64,000 nucleotides of DNA from Nicotiana tabacum (taxonomy: Eukaryota; Streptophyta; Magnoliopsida; Solanales; Solanaceae): assembly GCF_000715075.1 (NCBI RefSeq), contig NC_134082.1:100356399-100420398 (forward strand), read 5' to 3'. This document shows, one piece after another, positions 1-11,301 of the stretch. The translations under genes and the position numbers were made by a program. The stretch's first letter is position 1. Every line of letters begins with the position of its first letter. Below the pieces are notes generated by a model. That model was given only the letters and a program-made list of their open reading frames with translations. It did no database searches and was not told the DNA's origin.

Positions 1-1
1 G

Positions 2-758
2 AGTGTTGTTGTGTTTCTCAAGAAGAGCATTGTTACAAGGTTTGGTACTCCTCGTGCAATCATAAGTGATGGGGGGTCTCATTTTTATAATAGAGCTTTT
101 GACACTTTGCTTGCCAAGTATGGTGTCAATCACAAAGTTTCTACTCATCATCCTCAAGGAGTGGCCAAGTTGAAGTCTCAAATAGGGAAATCAAGAGTAT
201 ATTGTCAAAGACGGTCAATGCAAATAAGACCGATTGGTCAAAGAAGTTGGATGATACTCTATGGGCTTATAGGACAACTTAAAACACTCCGATTGGTATG
301 TCTCCATATCGGTTGGTGTTTGGGAAAGCTTGCCATCTACCGGTTGAGTTAGAGCACAAGGCTATGTAGGCTTTGAGGAAGCTGAATCTTGAATGGGATG
401 TGGCAGCAAATCTTCGTATGGAGCAGCCTAATGAACTTGATGAATTCCGATTCCATATCTACTCCAGTTCGTCCTTTACAAGGACAAGATGAAGTATCTT
501 CATGATAAATATGGTCGTGGCAAGGAGTTCAAAGTGGGTGATTTGGTTCTCTTGTTCAACTCTCGGTTACGTCTGTTTCCGGGAAAGCTTAAGTCGAAAT
601 GGAATGGACCTTTTGAAGTGGTATTTGTGACTTCGTTTGGTGCACTTGACTTGAAGAACAAAAATGGGGAGATTTTCAGAGTTAAGGGGCACAGGGTCAA
701 GCACTACCTGGGCAAGATTGATGACAGCTACGTGGTGGCACTGCTCCATCTAAAGTGA
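2..758 (+). pseudogene. Athila-type integrase, C-terminal half, broken
   Basis: The protein reads from the middle of the integrase core. The second catalytic aspartate lies in IISDGGSHF (residues 16-24 of the first open stretch). After a small frame change near 165-170 the GQVE motif carrying the catalytic glutamate follows. The GPF-type C-terminal domain with LFPGKL and WNGPFEVV is at about 540-720. Stops interrupt the reading near 280 (ACTTAA) and 366 (ATGTAG), and another frame change occurs near 465-490. The family inserts retroelement cDNA into chromosomes; this copy cannot do so. The N-terminal zinc-binding part lies upstream of the window. Confidence 0.85.
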
Positions 759-956
759 TTTGATAGTAACCTGCATCGTGTCGCAATGTTAAATCAGGCG
801 CTTCTTGGGAGGCAAACCATGTGTCTTTCTTTTTATTTTTCTTTGATTTTCTTTGTAGTATAGGTTTTTCTTTTGGACTAACTGGTTGTGAGATGTTGTA
901 GGATTGTTTTGATGCATTACAAGACCAAGTTGGAAAAATGCACACTCTCTGAAGTT

Positions 957-1225
957 TGCAATGCGGACCGCTATGCATTTTGTGCGGCCGCAAAGGCCTC
1001 AGTGCGGGGGCAATATTTCAATGCGGTCCTCATAGTTAATTGTTCAAAATGAGGAGTCACTGAAGTTTTCCACCGCGACCGCACTGCATTTTGTGCGGTC
1101 CACGGTGGACCACTGTGGCCGTATTGCATTTTCTGCGGTCCGCAGTGGACATCTCCTCAATGACTCTTGTTTCTAAGTACCGCGGATCGCGGTGCCATTT
1201 TGCACGGTCTGTAGTGGGTAGGTGA
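957..1225 (+). repeat. CpG-rich degenerate motif cluster 1 (GCGGTCCGC / CATTTTGTGCGG)
   Basis: Irregular copies of the motifs tGCGGaCCGCa and gCATTTTGTGCGGtc follow each other at roughly 25-50 bp spacing, in sharp contrast with the AT-rich surroundings. The same motifs recur at 1621-1885 and in this element's LTR at 10905-11254. The cluster ends about 20 bp before a TATA box. Confidence 0.75.
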
Positions 1226-1247
1226 GATGGGCCCCAGTTCCTTTTTC

Positions 1248-1255
1248 TATAAATA
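1248..1255 (+). promoter_or_regulatory. TATA box (TATAAATA) upstream of env-position ORF
   Basis: TATAAATA sits in a C/T-rich context and is followed within 30-60 bp by CA-rich sequence suitable for transcription starts. It lies directly after a CpG-rich motif cluster, the same arrangement as in this element's LTR (TATA at 11294). An internal promoter is inferred, not shown. Confidence 0.5.
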
Positions 1256-1620
1256 GGACCGGAGGCCCTCCTTTCAAACTTTTCGACCCTTTGCTCTCAC
1301 AAGCTAAAAAAGTACTGTTCATCACTCATTCTTGCACGAATTAAATTGCTGAGTCTCATTCATCTACATTGCATCTCATTCCTGGTATTTTTAATCTTTC
1401 CCTATCCTTTAAATGTGTTTTATTTTCTTTTTAAATTGTTAGTTCTATGTTTCTTCTCCCCTTTTTTCTTTAATATTTAGCTTAGGGTTTCATTAGTTGT
1501 TTAGATTAGGATTAATTGGGTAAAACTACTGACTCAACACCTAGGTGATCAATAATAGGTGAAAATTAGACCAAAATGTGAAAAAATTGAAACCCTAGGT
1601 TGATATTACTGTTTTTGACT

Positions 1621-1885
1621 TACCGCGGACCGCGGTGGATTTTGTGTGGTCCGCGATACTTCTGCGCAGTCCGCAATGCTATTTTGTGCGGACCGCGATG
1701 GTGAAACTTCTGAAAGTTGATAATTGAGGACCGCGGTCGCGATGGATTTTGTGCGGTCTTCGGTGCCTCAATGCGGACCGCAACATATTTTGTGCGGTCT
1801 GTGGTGCATAGAATCAAAGAGTGGGTAGTCTGATCCCCACTTCAGTGAGGACCGTGGTGCATTTTGTGTGGTCCGCGGTCTGCAA
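1621..1885 (+). repeat. CpG-rich degenerate motif cluster 2
   Basis: Further copies of the CCGCGG-ACCGCGG and CATTTTGTGCGG motifs. The 13-mer CCGCGGACCGCGG at 1623-1635 is palindromic around its centre. The cluster lies between the TATA box and the ORF, so it would be in the transcribed leader, or in an intron if the CAG at 1962-1968 is a real acceptor. Confidence 0.7.
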
Positions 1886-1970
1886 TTCTCACTGTATGCA
1901 ATTTTATTCTGTATTGCTTCATCTGTTACTGGGATACTAACAAGAATAGAATGTATTCTCTTTGCAGATA

Positions 1971-2455
1971 ATGGTGAAATCACGAGGCAAAGGCGATAAA
2001 CAGAAAGGGAAATGAGAGTCCTCCCGAGGTAGGGGATGAGGCATGATTAGATTGACCCCGCAAGCCCGGAAAGCCATCAAAAACACCAGAAAGATCATAA
2101 GGGTTGCTGATAGAGCTATTGACCACTCAGGGAATAAGTATGTTCCCTCCCAGGAGGCGTTCGACTCAGACTCCGGGCCAGAATATGTTCCTGACTGGAC
2201 GGAGAGGAATAGATTGAGGGATACACCTCCGGGCTCTCCTACTGCCCAAGCATCAGTGCACATATCTTCTGAGTCGTCTAAGGGCTCAGCTGCAGGCAGT
2301 GACAATGAATATTCTACCTCACCTACAGCTTCACTATCCCAGGATGATCCCCTGGAAGAAGAAGGAGAAGAAGTAGGAGGGGTGAGCCCCAAGTAGGAGG
2401 GGTGGAGAGAACCAGGAACCCGGAGGCATGGCAAGACAGGTTTGTGAGTGAAGTG
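1971..2455 (+). pseudogene. Athila env-position ORF (plant transposon protein type), N-terminal part
   Basis: I start it at ATG 1971 (MVKSRGKGDKQKGK), because this frame is continuous with the long stretch beginning at 2043. In-frame TGA stops at 2013 and 2037 both look like CGA-to-TGA changes. The stretch from 2043 encodes a basic start, then an acidic, serine-rich low-complexity segment. A short duplication of AAGTAGGAGGGGTG at about 2370-2400 shifts the frame; the continuing frame reads RNPEAWQDRF up to the insertion point. The remainder of the gene resumes at 7322 beyond the solo LTR. The family is known as a putative plant transposon protein in the position of env; its function is unknown. 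Confidence 0.7.
2451..2455. other. Target-site duplication AAGTG, left copy
   Basis: AAGTG precedes the TGTTGATACC terminus at 2456 and is repeated exactly at 7322-7326 after the GTGCGACA terminus, which marks a single LTR-element insertion. Confidence 0.9.
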
Positions 2456-3589
2456 TGTTGATACCCAATTTTTTCCTATATATTTTACTATGTCAAATAC
2501 CTTTTAAAACAACATATATATGCATATATAAGCATATCCCAAGGTCCTATTATTTTTATCATTTTCTTTAAAAAGATTTTTAAATCAATTTTATTGCCCT
2601 ATTTTATCAAGGAAAACCAATAAGTGTTCCAAAATTGGCATTTTGGTAAATCATTTATTGGATTATCTTGTTTATACCAAAATATAGCTAAAGTAATTTT
2701 CACACATTTTTTTACAAATTTATTTAGTATTTTAAAGCTAAATTGTATATAATTACAATATTAGCTTATTTTAGATTTAATTGCGTTTATAATTAAAAAA
2801 TTGATTGCAGTATTTTTAATTTAATATTTACATATTATTAATTGATTTATTACTTTTAATTTGTTTTCAGAAATTATTTTACTATTTTTAAATAAATAAG
2901 GGAAAAAGTGGCTATTTAAATACTAGCCCCAACTATTTCGATTATAGCCTTAAATCAGCCCCAATTGAACCCAATTCCCAATCTCAATTCCCCAACCCAA
3001 TTTTAATTTAAACTCGCCTCTGACACAATTAAATCCTACCCGACCCAGACCCCCTATTCACTCTTACATTTTTTAACCCAAATGACCACCCTAACCTTCT
3101 CATTTCTCACCTAACAGCCGCCTATGAACCCTCCACTCTCTCAAACACTCTCAAACCTTCTCAAACCCTAGCCGCCTCATACCATCTCCGCCCTGAAAGC
3201 CACCAGAATCTATGGCTTCCAAGGCTATGAGAGTCCTACACCAGTCTTCTATGACTCCCACGTGCCTGATTTCTGAAGATTCAAGGCCTGACCTTGAAGG
3301 ATTGTACCCAGACCTCTGTCGATTCGAGGTTCCATGGCCATCTCCGGCCTTATTTCGCCGTACCATGGTTGTTCGAGCCTGATTTTTGACCTCTCCGACT
3401 TAGATCGGTGACTCTTCAAAGCCTTTCTCACTACTGGGGTTCCTCTGAAACCCTAACCCTTCGAGGTTTTCTCCGATTCTTTTAGATCTTTTGTGTATCT
3501 ATGCTTTCCCTAAGTTTTCAAACGATTTCTCTGGCTTTTCTTTCAAAATTACTTTTTGAACCATTTCTTTTCCGATCTAGGGTTTTTTG

Positions 3590-3960
3590 AAAAAATGTTT
3601 AAGTGTTTCTCTAACTTTCTTTCTTTTTTCTTTTGTATGCATCTGCCTCTACTATGTTCTTATATTTTTTTCTTCTACCACATTCTTGTATGCTTCTTCT
3701 GCTATGTTTTCTATATCCTGTTCTTGTATGCTTCTTCTACTGTGTTTTCTATGCCCTGTTCTTGTATGCTTCTACTGTATTTTTTATATCCTGTTCTTGT
3801 ATGCATCTCCTATTATGTTTTCCTATACTATGTTCTCGTATGCTTTTCTACTGTGTTCTGGTACTTTCTTCTACCATGTTCTGATATGTTTCTCCTCCTA
3901 TATTTTTCTACTATGTTCTTAAGTGTTTTACTATTTTCCTTCTACTAAGTTCTATTTAAG
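3590..3960 (+). repeat. Pyrimidine-rich degenerate tandem repeat in solo LTR
   Basis: Units of about 33-40 bp built on CTGTTCTTGTATGCTTCT and CTACTGTGTTTTCTAT repeat with drift. The strand is nearly free of G-rich words, which creates long hydrophobic spurious ORFs in all three frames. It lies in the U3 side, upstream of the TATA box. Confidence 0.6.
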
Positions 3961-4746
3961 TTTCTTCTAAAAACGTCTTAGCATGTTTTTGCTACTGATC
4001 TTATCAGTCTTTTCCATTACGTTTCGTGTTAGCTTCTTCTACTCTATTTTCTTTGAATTCTTTCACTATGCTCTGCATGTTACTTTTCTATCATGTTTCT
4101 CACGAGTTTCAGTTGCTGAGAGGAACATGGTAGAGGTTTCAATTCTTTCTGAGACCTCTGAACCTATTTTGAATCTCTGAAATGAGTTTCAAAACACTTG
4201 TTCTTCATATGATTCCAGCTCTTGCTAAACTTTTTTGCACTGGATCTTCTACTGATTTTACAATGACACCACAGTCTTTTTCATGCTTAACATGTTCGTA
4301 TGCTCCTTATATATGATGAATTTCCCTCTAAAATGGTTTTTAAATTTTCTAATTATTTCAAACTTCCTTCTGAATATGGCTTGATTGATTTTTTTCCATT
4401 GTTTGTTGATTTTCTCTGTGACTCAGCCTAAGTTAAAACCCTTATTCATCTTTTCTAACTCGGTTCATTCATGCAAAATCTTAGACCCTTTTGATTTACT
4501 GCTTGTTAATTGATTTGCTTACCTTATTTGCACAAACCGTGTATTTCAAAACCTTGTCCTTAAATAACCTTTTATGTACTTGCCCCTAATTGCATGCTTT
4601 GCCCAAAGTGTTTATTCAATTTCTTTCCTTAAATGGTTTTTACCCATTTTGAATCTGAATCTCTTAATTAAAGGGAGTCTTGTGTAATTGATTGACAGTC
4701 AGTTCCTCAACTATTTTCTTACCTTATTTCTGCCTGATTTTCACAC

Positions 4747-4753
4747 TATAAAA
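4747..4753 (+). promoter_or_regulatory. TATA box of Ogre-type solo LTR
   Basis: TATAAAA in the context CACTATAAAAGGCACG, about 2.3 kb from the LTR start, followed by CA-rich sequence. The equivalent place in the minus-strand element carries TATATATA (58625-58632 and 42677-42684). Confidence 0.6.
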
Positions 4754-5722
4754 GGCACGACCCTTTCACAAAGAGAACACACTTTCACAATCCTTCTGAA
4801 CTCTTACTTACACATAATAGTATTCTCTCTTCTTGTCTGCACTGTAGCTTTTACAAGACTACTACATTTTCTCTATTTGTTTCTTTGAAACTGGTATGTC
4901 CTAATTTAAGCTTCAACATCATCACAATGTGTTCATTTATAGCTTTTATATCCATGTCTACTTTACTGTTTCTGTAAAGTTCAATATTTAAGTTAGTATG
5001 CTCATATCTTTTTGCCCGTTTCTGCTGTGAATCCTTGCTCCCTATCCCCATTATCCCTATATGTTTTACAGTTGTGACTTAAGGCATGACAATGTGAGTT
5101 GTTGCCCATGAATTAAGTTTGAACCAATGGTGTCTTAACCCCTAAGCAAACAGGCTGGAGGGTGTGCCAGCATCTCCCATTACTGGGTGTGCCCATCAAC
5201 CTGCTTTTCTTTGCTCTTGCAAATTCCCCCATTCCCCTACACCCTTATGTGTACTGATTTTAAGTTATTCCCATTTTCCCTTTCCTCTTTCAGAATTCTA
5301 CTTTCGCACTTGCACTCCCTCTTAGTTCCTAAGTTCTGCCCCCCCTCTTGTGAGCCTTGCCTTTGGGACCTTGAGATCCCTCTGAACTTGGACACCTGAG
5401 GGCTGGCCCTTCCACACTACATTATGGCTTAATCTGGTGATACATTTGGGTGTAAGCACTGCCCAGAGTTCTTATGAAACTCTTAGGGAACTCTGACACA
5501 TCCAAATGGGAGAAAGGCTTTGAAATAAGATCTCTTGGAGTTGGTTTACTTCATACTTCAGACATGAAGTCTGAATCAGGCTCTCCTTGGTTGTATTTTT
5601 TTTCTAATTGTATTTTTTCTTTACTTTACTCTTTCTGGGCTGTAATAACTTTTTAATAAAACTCTCGGGGATGGCTAGTGAAAAGGGAGGGCTAACTATG
5701 TATGCAAAAAAGGGTTGATAAC

Positions 5723-6360
5723 TTGCCTATAGGAGTTTATAAATTCCTGCATTCACATATAAACACCATGTCTATAGGAATCTTGCATTCTCATATAGAT
5801 ACCATGTCTCTAAGAATTTTTGCTTTCTCATGTATAGATACCATGTCTATAGGAATCTTGAATTCCCATATAGATATCATGTCTATAGGTTATTTCTGAA
5901 TTTCCGCATATCATATAGATATCCCGCCTGTAGGAATTTCTGAATTTCTGTATATCATATAGATATCCTGCCTATAGGTTCTTTCTGAATCTTGCATATG
6001 CATTCCTCATTAAGAAAACATGTTTATAGGTCTTAAATAATCAACCACAATTAGATATCATGTTCATAGGCTTTAAACGAAATTCAACATCTAGATGCCA
6101 TGCCTATAGGATTTCTGCATTTTTTCAATATGTCTATAAAGGTGTTCTAAAGTGGACAAACACATAGAAAGCATGCCTATAGGAGATTTAATCAAAATAT
6201 GAACCACTTCACTTGCTTATAAGCCTAAAATAAGCAATAATAATGCATTACCAGTTGCAGAACTGGCAATCTTTTGCTAAAAACTCGCCTCTCTTTCTTT
6301 AGTATGTAATCAATTCACTTCATTGTTTCTGAAATCAGTAGATATCATGCCTATAGGGTC
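5723..6360 (+). repeat. Repeated ATCATGCCTATAGG motif array in solo LTR
   Basis: About 13 copies of a CATGYCTATAGG core, often preceded by TAGATA, spaced about 35-50 bp and most regular at 5760-5935. CCTATAGG is a perfect 8-bp palindrome. The same motif recurs in the corresponding part of the minus-strand 5' LTR (about 56945-57470). It lies downstream of the TATA box, thus in the transcribed part of the LTR. Confidence 0.75.
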
Positions 6361-7321
6361 TTCATCTAACACTTAGGTAAGCCATAGGGTGAAACCTTAT
6401 AAACTGAATCAGATTTTATATGCTACAACTAGCAGGCAGGCCTGATTCAGGCTTCTTATCTGAACTATGTAATAAATCAGTCTGCCTAGATCCTTTAAGT
6501 TTAATTAGACCCTAAATAGTATGTGTAAGTCATGCTAACTACTTGCTTTTCTCTGCTTAAAGGAGGTATATTTGAGCATTTCCATTTGTTTATATGCTTC
6601 CCCATACTTGCCATATATGTTTTGTTTGTCGCCTTAGTATTTTTACCTTTTGAAACCACAAGTAAGCCCAATATCCCTCCCCTTTAGGATTAGCAGTCCC
6701 AAATGCCTCCGGGACTGATAGGATTGGGACGGGTAATAGCATGCAATAAGTAAACGAGACCATTCCACGCTTTAATACCTTAACGGGGTGGGAAAGGGTA
6801 GATATGGATATGATGACCACGTGATAACATCACGTGTAGCCCCTCACTGAGGAGTGATTATCGGATGTTGTGTGGGGTGATCCATATTATTAATAAACCT
6901 AGAACCCCCCTTCCCTTTGTTTTCTTTGTTTCTTTTAAATATTTTTAAACCATTTCTTTTAAGAAAATCAACTCTTTTTAGTTCCTTTTTCTTACTTTTG
7001 TTTATTTGTAACCATTACGTGAAAATCCCCTCTTATTCGAAGCCTTTATTTGCCTATGTGTTATTTGCACTTAAGTCACAACAATAGTTTGGCCGAGAAC
7101 CATACTAGTGGATCTTGAGAGGTGCCTAACACCTTCCCCTTGGGATAATTTCAAGCCCTTACCCAATCTCTGGTTACTCAAAACACACCCCTCCTAGTGT
7201 CCTAATGCACTTTAATCATTAGGTGACGACCCTTCAATCTAAAACCCAAGTTCCCGAAAGGGAACGACTTGTCCTCCCAAATGTCATAAACCCGATTTCG
7301 CGAGAAAAAGGGGGTGCGACA

Positions 7322-8850
7322 AAGTGGCCTCCACAAGTTCAGAGAATGGTAGCCCGAGAGGAAGTTGATACCTGAGCCGAAATTCATCACACAGGACCTT
7401 CTGCCTCACAACCCCAATGTGTTGAGACAGTTCAGAGAGGGAGCAGACTGGGATTATTTCATAGGCCATGTGGAAGATGCCAATAAACACTTAGTCAAGG
7501 AGTTATACACCAATGTTGCCCACATAAAAAGGGCACCACAGTGACTAAGGTGTGAAACTTGAAAGTAAAGTTTGGTGGCAAAACAATAAATGACTACCTA
7601 GGCTTCTCGGAGGAGGATGAGGCATTATATATAGAAAATGTGGCATTGGGTGAGGCTACTGGCCCTTGATTAACAGATTACCAGGAAATCCCAGGTACCA
7701 CCCTAGCTTGGTTGACCGCGAGAGTGAAAATTCTGAGGAGGACCCTAAACTTCGAGGCAAAAGAGTGAGAGACATTTGTTTGTAGCAGGATAGACCCCAC
7801 CACTCATGACAACTCCCTTCCTATCTCCCGGGCTATATTGGTGGCATCGATCATGGAGGGGTAGCCGATCAACATCGGGAATGTGATGTCCAGGGTAATC
7901 ACACAGGTGGTGAACGAAGGTGATAGATCCTACCCCTTCCCTAATTTCCTGACCATGTACTTTGAGGATCTAGATGTGGAGAAAAGAAGATTTGATGTGA
8001 AAGTGAAAGCAAAGACACTATTCTTCTGGTACAACACCAAGGGTCCTGATAACCCCAAGGACCCTAAGGGCAAAGCCACTACTTCAAATAGCCAGTCTGA
8101 CAAGCCAGTAGTAGTAGTGGCTCCTACTCAGCCTCCTTTAGCCACATCAGACATGACCCCAAGACCCTCCACTTCTACAGCTTCAGATATCCCCTCATCC
8201 GCAACATATCCTTTGACTGCCCAACGTTGAGCCAGACCCTTGCCAGTATCAACAACTGGATGCAGACAACCATTTCTAAGTTATCTGTACTTTCTACTTC
8301 GATGGCAGCCCAGTCTGCACCTCCTCAGCCACAGGTCCCACAGTCAGTGGAGGACACTCTCAAAGAGCTTCTGGAGAACCAGAAGAAGCTCTTGGAGAAG
8401 CAGCAATTAATATTGGACGATGTGGGTTCACACAGAAAAGCATTGAAGGATTTGGCCAAAGAAGCTAAGAAACTAAGGAAGACTCGGGCGTCCAAGGAGT
8501 TGGTGAAAGAGTTGAGAGTGGAGGTGGAGAGGCTGAAGGTGGATCACTTGCCTTTGGACCTTCTATTTCATGACCCGGCTCCAGCAGCCCAGCCTGAGTC
8601 GGAGTAGGAGACAGAGAGGCCACCCAAGAGGAAGAGGGTGATTCCCCATACGGATGATGCTGTTATAAAGTTGGAGGACCCGCAGGGAGGTTCCTCTAGC
8701 TAGCCCCAGATTCCAGTACAGGCCCATGACTCAGTACAGGCCCATGTCCCAGTGGAGACACAGATTACAGGGAGCCAGTCACAGGTTCTCGAGCAAATCG
8801 AGGACCCAGGGACTTAGACTCAGGATCCTATGCAGACAGAGGGCCAATAA
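7322..8850 (+). pseudogene. Athila env-position ORF, C-terminal part (plant transposon protein domain)
   Basis: After the solo LTR the reading resumes with KWPPQ and, in the main frame, KVKFGGKTINDYLGF, then ILRRTLNFEAK, FVCSRIDPTTHDNSLP and YPFPNFLTMYFEDLDVEKRR. This is the conserved core I associate with the putative plant transposon protein family. The domain is followed by a proline/threonine-rich linker, a coiled-coil-like segment (8320-8560: heptad-like L and K/E), and a basic PPKRKRV patch that could act as a nuclear signal. Damage: stops at about 7525, 7666, 7773 and 7873, a frame change near 8225, and stops at 8605, 8701 and about 8809 (the last three probable CAG to TAG). The natural end is the TAA at 8848. 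Function unknown. Confidence 0.75.
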
Positions 8851-10690
8851 GGAGTTTCTTTTTCCTCTTTTTCTTTTCTTGTGCTTATTTTGGTTAGTTA
8901 GCATTGAGGACAATGCTAGATTTCATTTGAGGGGGTAGCCCTATTTGGATGACTGTATATATGACATTACTTTTTTTATGCTTTCTTTTTACCTTTGGTA
9001 TGTACATAATTTTATCATTTTATTTCTCTTTTCGTACTTTTTACTTTTGGTCTGTATATAAAGTTACGTTCTAATGTATATATTCATTCTCTCTATTGTA
9101 TATTCGACTAAATCCCCTCTTGTATATATTCATTTTACTTTTCGCATTTTTTCTTTCATAGCTTCTTATTTTATTTTCGTAGCTTCTTGTTTTGAGTTTT
9201 TACGTGCAATAAGCCTTTGGTTTTCTTAATGCCACGGTTCTTTCCAAAGGTGGAAATTGTGTGAACCGGGTGGATCTTCCCGATGATGGATGGCATGACA
9301 ACCTTTTTAAGGGTTTGAGTCTGTTTTCTTTTTGCTTTTTGTGTAAATAGTAGCTAGTAAGTAATGGTGCCTCAGGCAAAGCTTCACTTGGGCCTAACAC
9401 ATTTTCCTTTGATCCTATGGTCAAAAATAAATTGTTGTGTATAATGATGGTGAAAGTTGTGACTTTGAGACTCTTGTGTTGGCTGATAATCATCAAGTGG
9501 TTTTTCGGGAGCATTGTATTGCTCAAATCGTAGCTAAGGTTGTTGTGGGCCCCCGACTCTATCTCTTTAGCAATCCCATAGCTTGTGTGGTGAGAATTTG
9601 AATTGCAAGTCCAAGTCCCGAGCCATTAGTCTAGAACTTGCCCTGAATGTTTGTCTAGGCGAAATCCTAAGTGTAATTTGACTTGAGATGTGATTATAGG
9701 CTCTCCTTGATCCGAATGATATCCTGAACACTTCCATAGCCTATCAATGATAATATCCCTAGTCAACCCTTTTGAGCCATAAACCTTTTTCTTTCAAAAA
9801 ACTATGATACAAGCCTTTACCCGTTCTAAAAATACCCTCTCTTGGCACCCTATCTTTCCTTAGCACAAAGAAAAAGCATAAGTTTGGGGGGAAGAGAGGA
9901 GGAATACAACAAAGTGGTAAAAAGGTACGAAATGAAGAAAAGGAAAGGCAATAAAAAAGAAAAAAAATCAAAAAGACAAAAAGAATGATCAATTTGGAAA
10001 AAGATGAAAGGATTCAATAAAAGTAAAGAGATGAAAGGTGTGGAAAGTTGAAAAAGGAGAAATTTTTTGAAATGAACAAGAAAGAGTGACAGTGTGTCTC
10101 TCTAACCCCTTAGAAAGAAGTTAAATGACTTAAAAAGTCAAGAGAATATGTGCCAAAATGAAGCAAATTGAAGTGCTAAAGGGAAGATGGAACCTACTTA
10201 GACTAAACATTTCCTACCCTGAACCCAAAGCCTTTACTATATCTCCACAAAACCCCTATATGATCTTGAGTTGAATAAAAATTACATTAGTGGTGACTCA
10301 CATAAAGGGCAAACTTATGGTACTTAGAGCAGGACTTGTGACCTTCCTTTGAGAGAGATGAGTGTGTTTCTACTATCCTCGTTCTGATTGCTACATTCTA
10401 AAAGTGAGGTTTGCTGAGGAAAAGTTGAGGATGTGTGAGTTTGGGTTCCACAATGACCAAAGTAGTAGAAAGAGTTTCTTTGATGGGTTGAGTCAACTCT
10501 TGATGCTCTTGTGTCACACTAAATCCATGGTGTTTAGAAGGTCGAATGTTGTTAATGATTCATTTGAATTGAGGAAAATTGTTAGTCCCAATAGATGCTA
10601 GATGAGGTCACTTTAGGTCAGCTGAATTTTCTTGGATTTACTCTTAAGGGGTGGGTCTTATTTTATTTGCTTGAGGACAAGCAAAAGCTT
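8851..10690 (+). other. 3' untranslated region of the Athila-like element
   Basis: No convincing coding. It contains a purine-rich tract at about 9860-10095 and a TTTGAGGGGGTAG tract near 8927 that resembles a second polypurine tract. The last part (GAGGACAAGCAAAAGC, about 10670) leads into the true polypurine tract. Confidence 0.6.
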
Positions 10691-10704
10691 AAGTTTGGGG
10701 GAGT
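10691..10704 (+). other. Polypurine tract of Athila-like element
   Basis: AAGTTTGGGGGAGT directly precedes the LTR terminus TGATAACTAGGG at 10705, the position where plus-strand DNA synthesis is primed in this family. Confidence 0.75.
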
Positions 10705-10904
10705 TGATAACTAGGGATTATGGTTCAGTTTACACTCCTTCTTACCTGAGTTTTGATTAAAAATGTATACAAAATAGTCCCAAAGGCTTACATATAGTAC
10801 TTGTTTGCAAGGTTTGGTAAAAAAAGGTGACAACTAGTCAAAACTAGCTCAAAAAGGAGTGAAACATGCACAAGTACCAAGAACAAGTCCAAGCACAGTG
10901 CAAC

Positions 10905-11254
10905 AGGTCCACTGCGGCCGCATTCCATTAAGTGCGGTCCGCACTGAGGAGATTCAGAGAGGTGCTTATTTCGGAAACTCAAGCAATGCGGCCGCAAAGT
11001 AATTTGTGCGGACCGCAATGGCCTCACCGCGGCCACAATCGAGATTGTGTGGTCCACAAAGAAGGAGTTCAGAGAGTTGGAAGTTTTGAGGAAATAGCAA
11101 TTGCGGTCTGCGGTCCTTTTTGTGCAGACCACAATAGAAGCCACTGCGGTCGCGGTGTATTTTGTGTGGCCCGCGGTGGCCAAGTTCAGAGAGCATAGAC
11201 TTGAAGCCAAACAGCCTCACCGCGGCCGCACTCCATTTTGTGCGGATCGCACTA
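10905..11254 (+). repeat. CpG-rich degenerate motif cluster in Athila LTR
   Basis: Copies of GCGGCCGCA, GTGCGGACCGCA and ATTTTGTGCGG, the same words as at 957-1225 and 1621-1885. It ends about 40 bp upstream of the LTR TATA box. Open reading frames across it on both strands are by-products of the repeat. Confidence 0.75.
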
Positions 11255-11293
11255 CTCCTACATGGGTATTTTTTTCCAGAAAATTCAGCCTAG

Positions 11294-11301
11294 TATAAAT
11301 A
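11294..11301 (+). promoter_or_regulatory. TATA box of Athila LTR (TATAAATA)
   Basis: TATAAATA in TAGTATAAATAATTTC, 590 bp from the LTR start, directly after the CpG-rich cluster. It matches the internal TATA at 1248. Confidence 0.6.

Larger units (their letters stand above)
759..1970 (+). other. Spacer between Athila pol and the env-position ORF
   Basis: No protein is supported here. It holds two CpG-rich clusters (957-1225 and 1621-1885), a TATA box between them (1248-1255) and a splice-acceptor-like tract ending TTTGCAG just before the next ATG. The layout resembles an internal promoter with a leader, possibly spliced, for the downstream ORF. The regulatory role is inference. Confidence 0.55.
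2456..7321 (+). mobile_element. Ogre-type solo LTR, 4,866 bp
   Basis: It starts TGTTGATACCC and ends GGGGGTGCGACA, with matching 5-bp duplications outside, and contains no gag or pol. Its landmarks follow the same order as the long LTRs of the minus-strand Ogre-like element (5' LTR 55891-60618): the GATACCCAATTTTT start, the GGCCCTTCCACACT segment near 5404, repeated CCTATAGG motifs at 5723-6360, and the terminal GTGCGACA. A TATA box (4747-4753) marks the likely U3/R boundary. A solo LTR arises by recombination between the two LTRs of a full element. Several short ORFs inside are low-complexity and not genes. Confidence 0.9.

Noticed and set aside
3556..3948. Possible small membrane protein
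   Set aside because: Low-complexity pyrimidine-rich repeat; all three frames are open, so no frame is selected.
7883..8607. Two separate host genes (115 and 126 residues)
   Set aside because: Both are consecutive pieces of one env-position ORF, separated by a frame change near 8225, with matching upstream part at 1971-2455.
10788..11220. ORFs of 84-140 residues on both strands
   Set aside because: They arise from the CpG-rich motif cluster in the Athila LTR (cysteine, histidine and proline-rich echoes on both strands).
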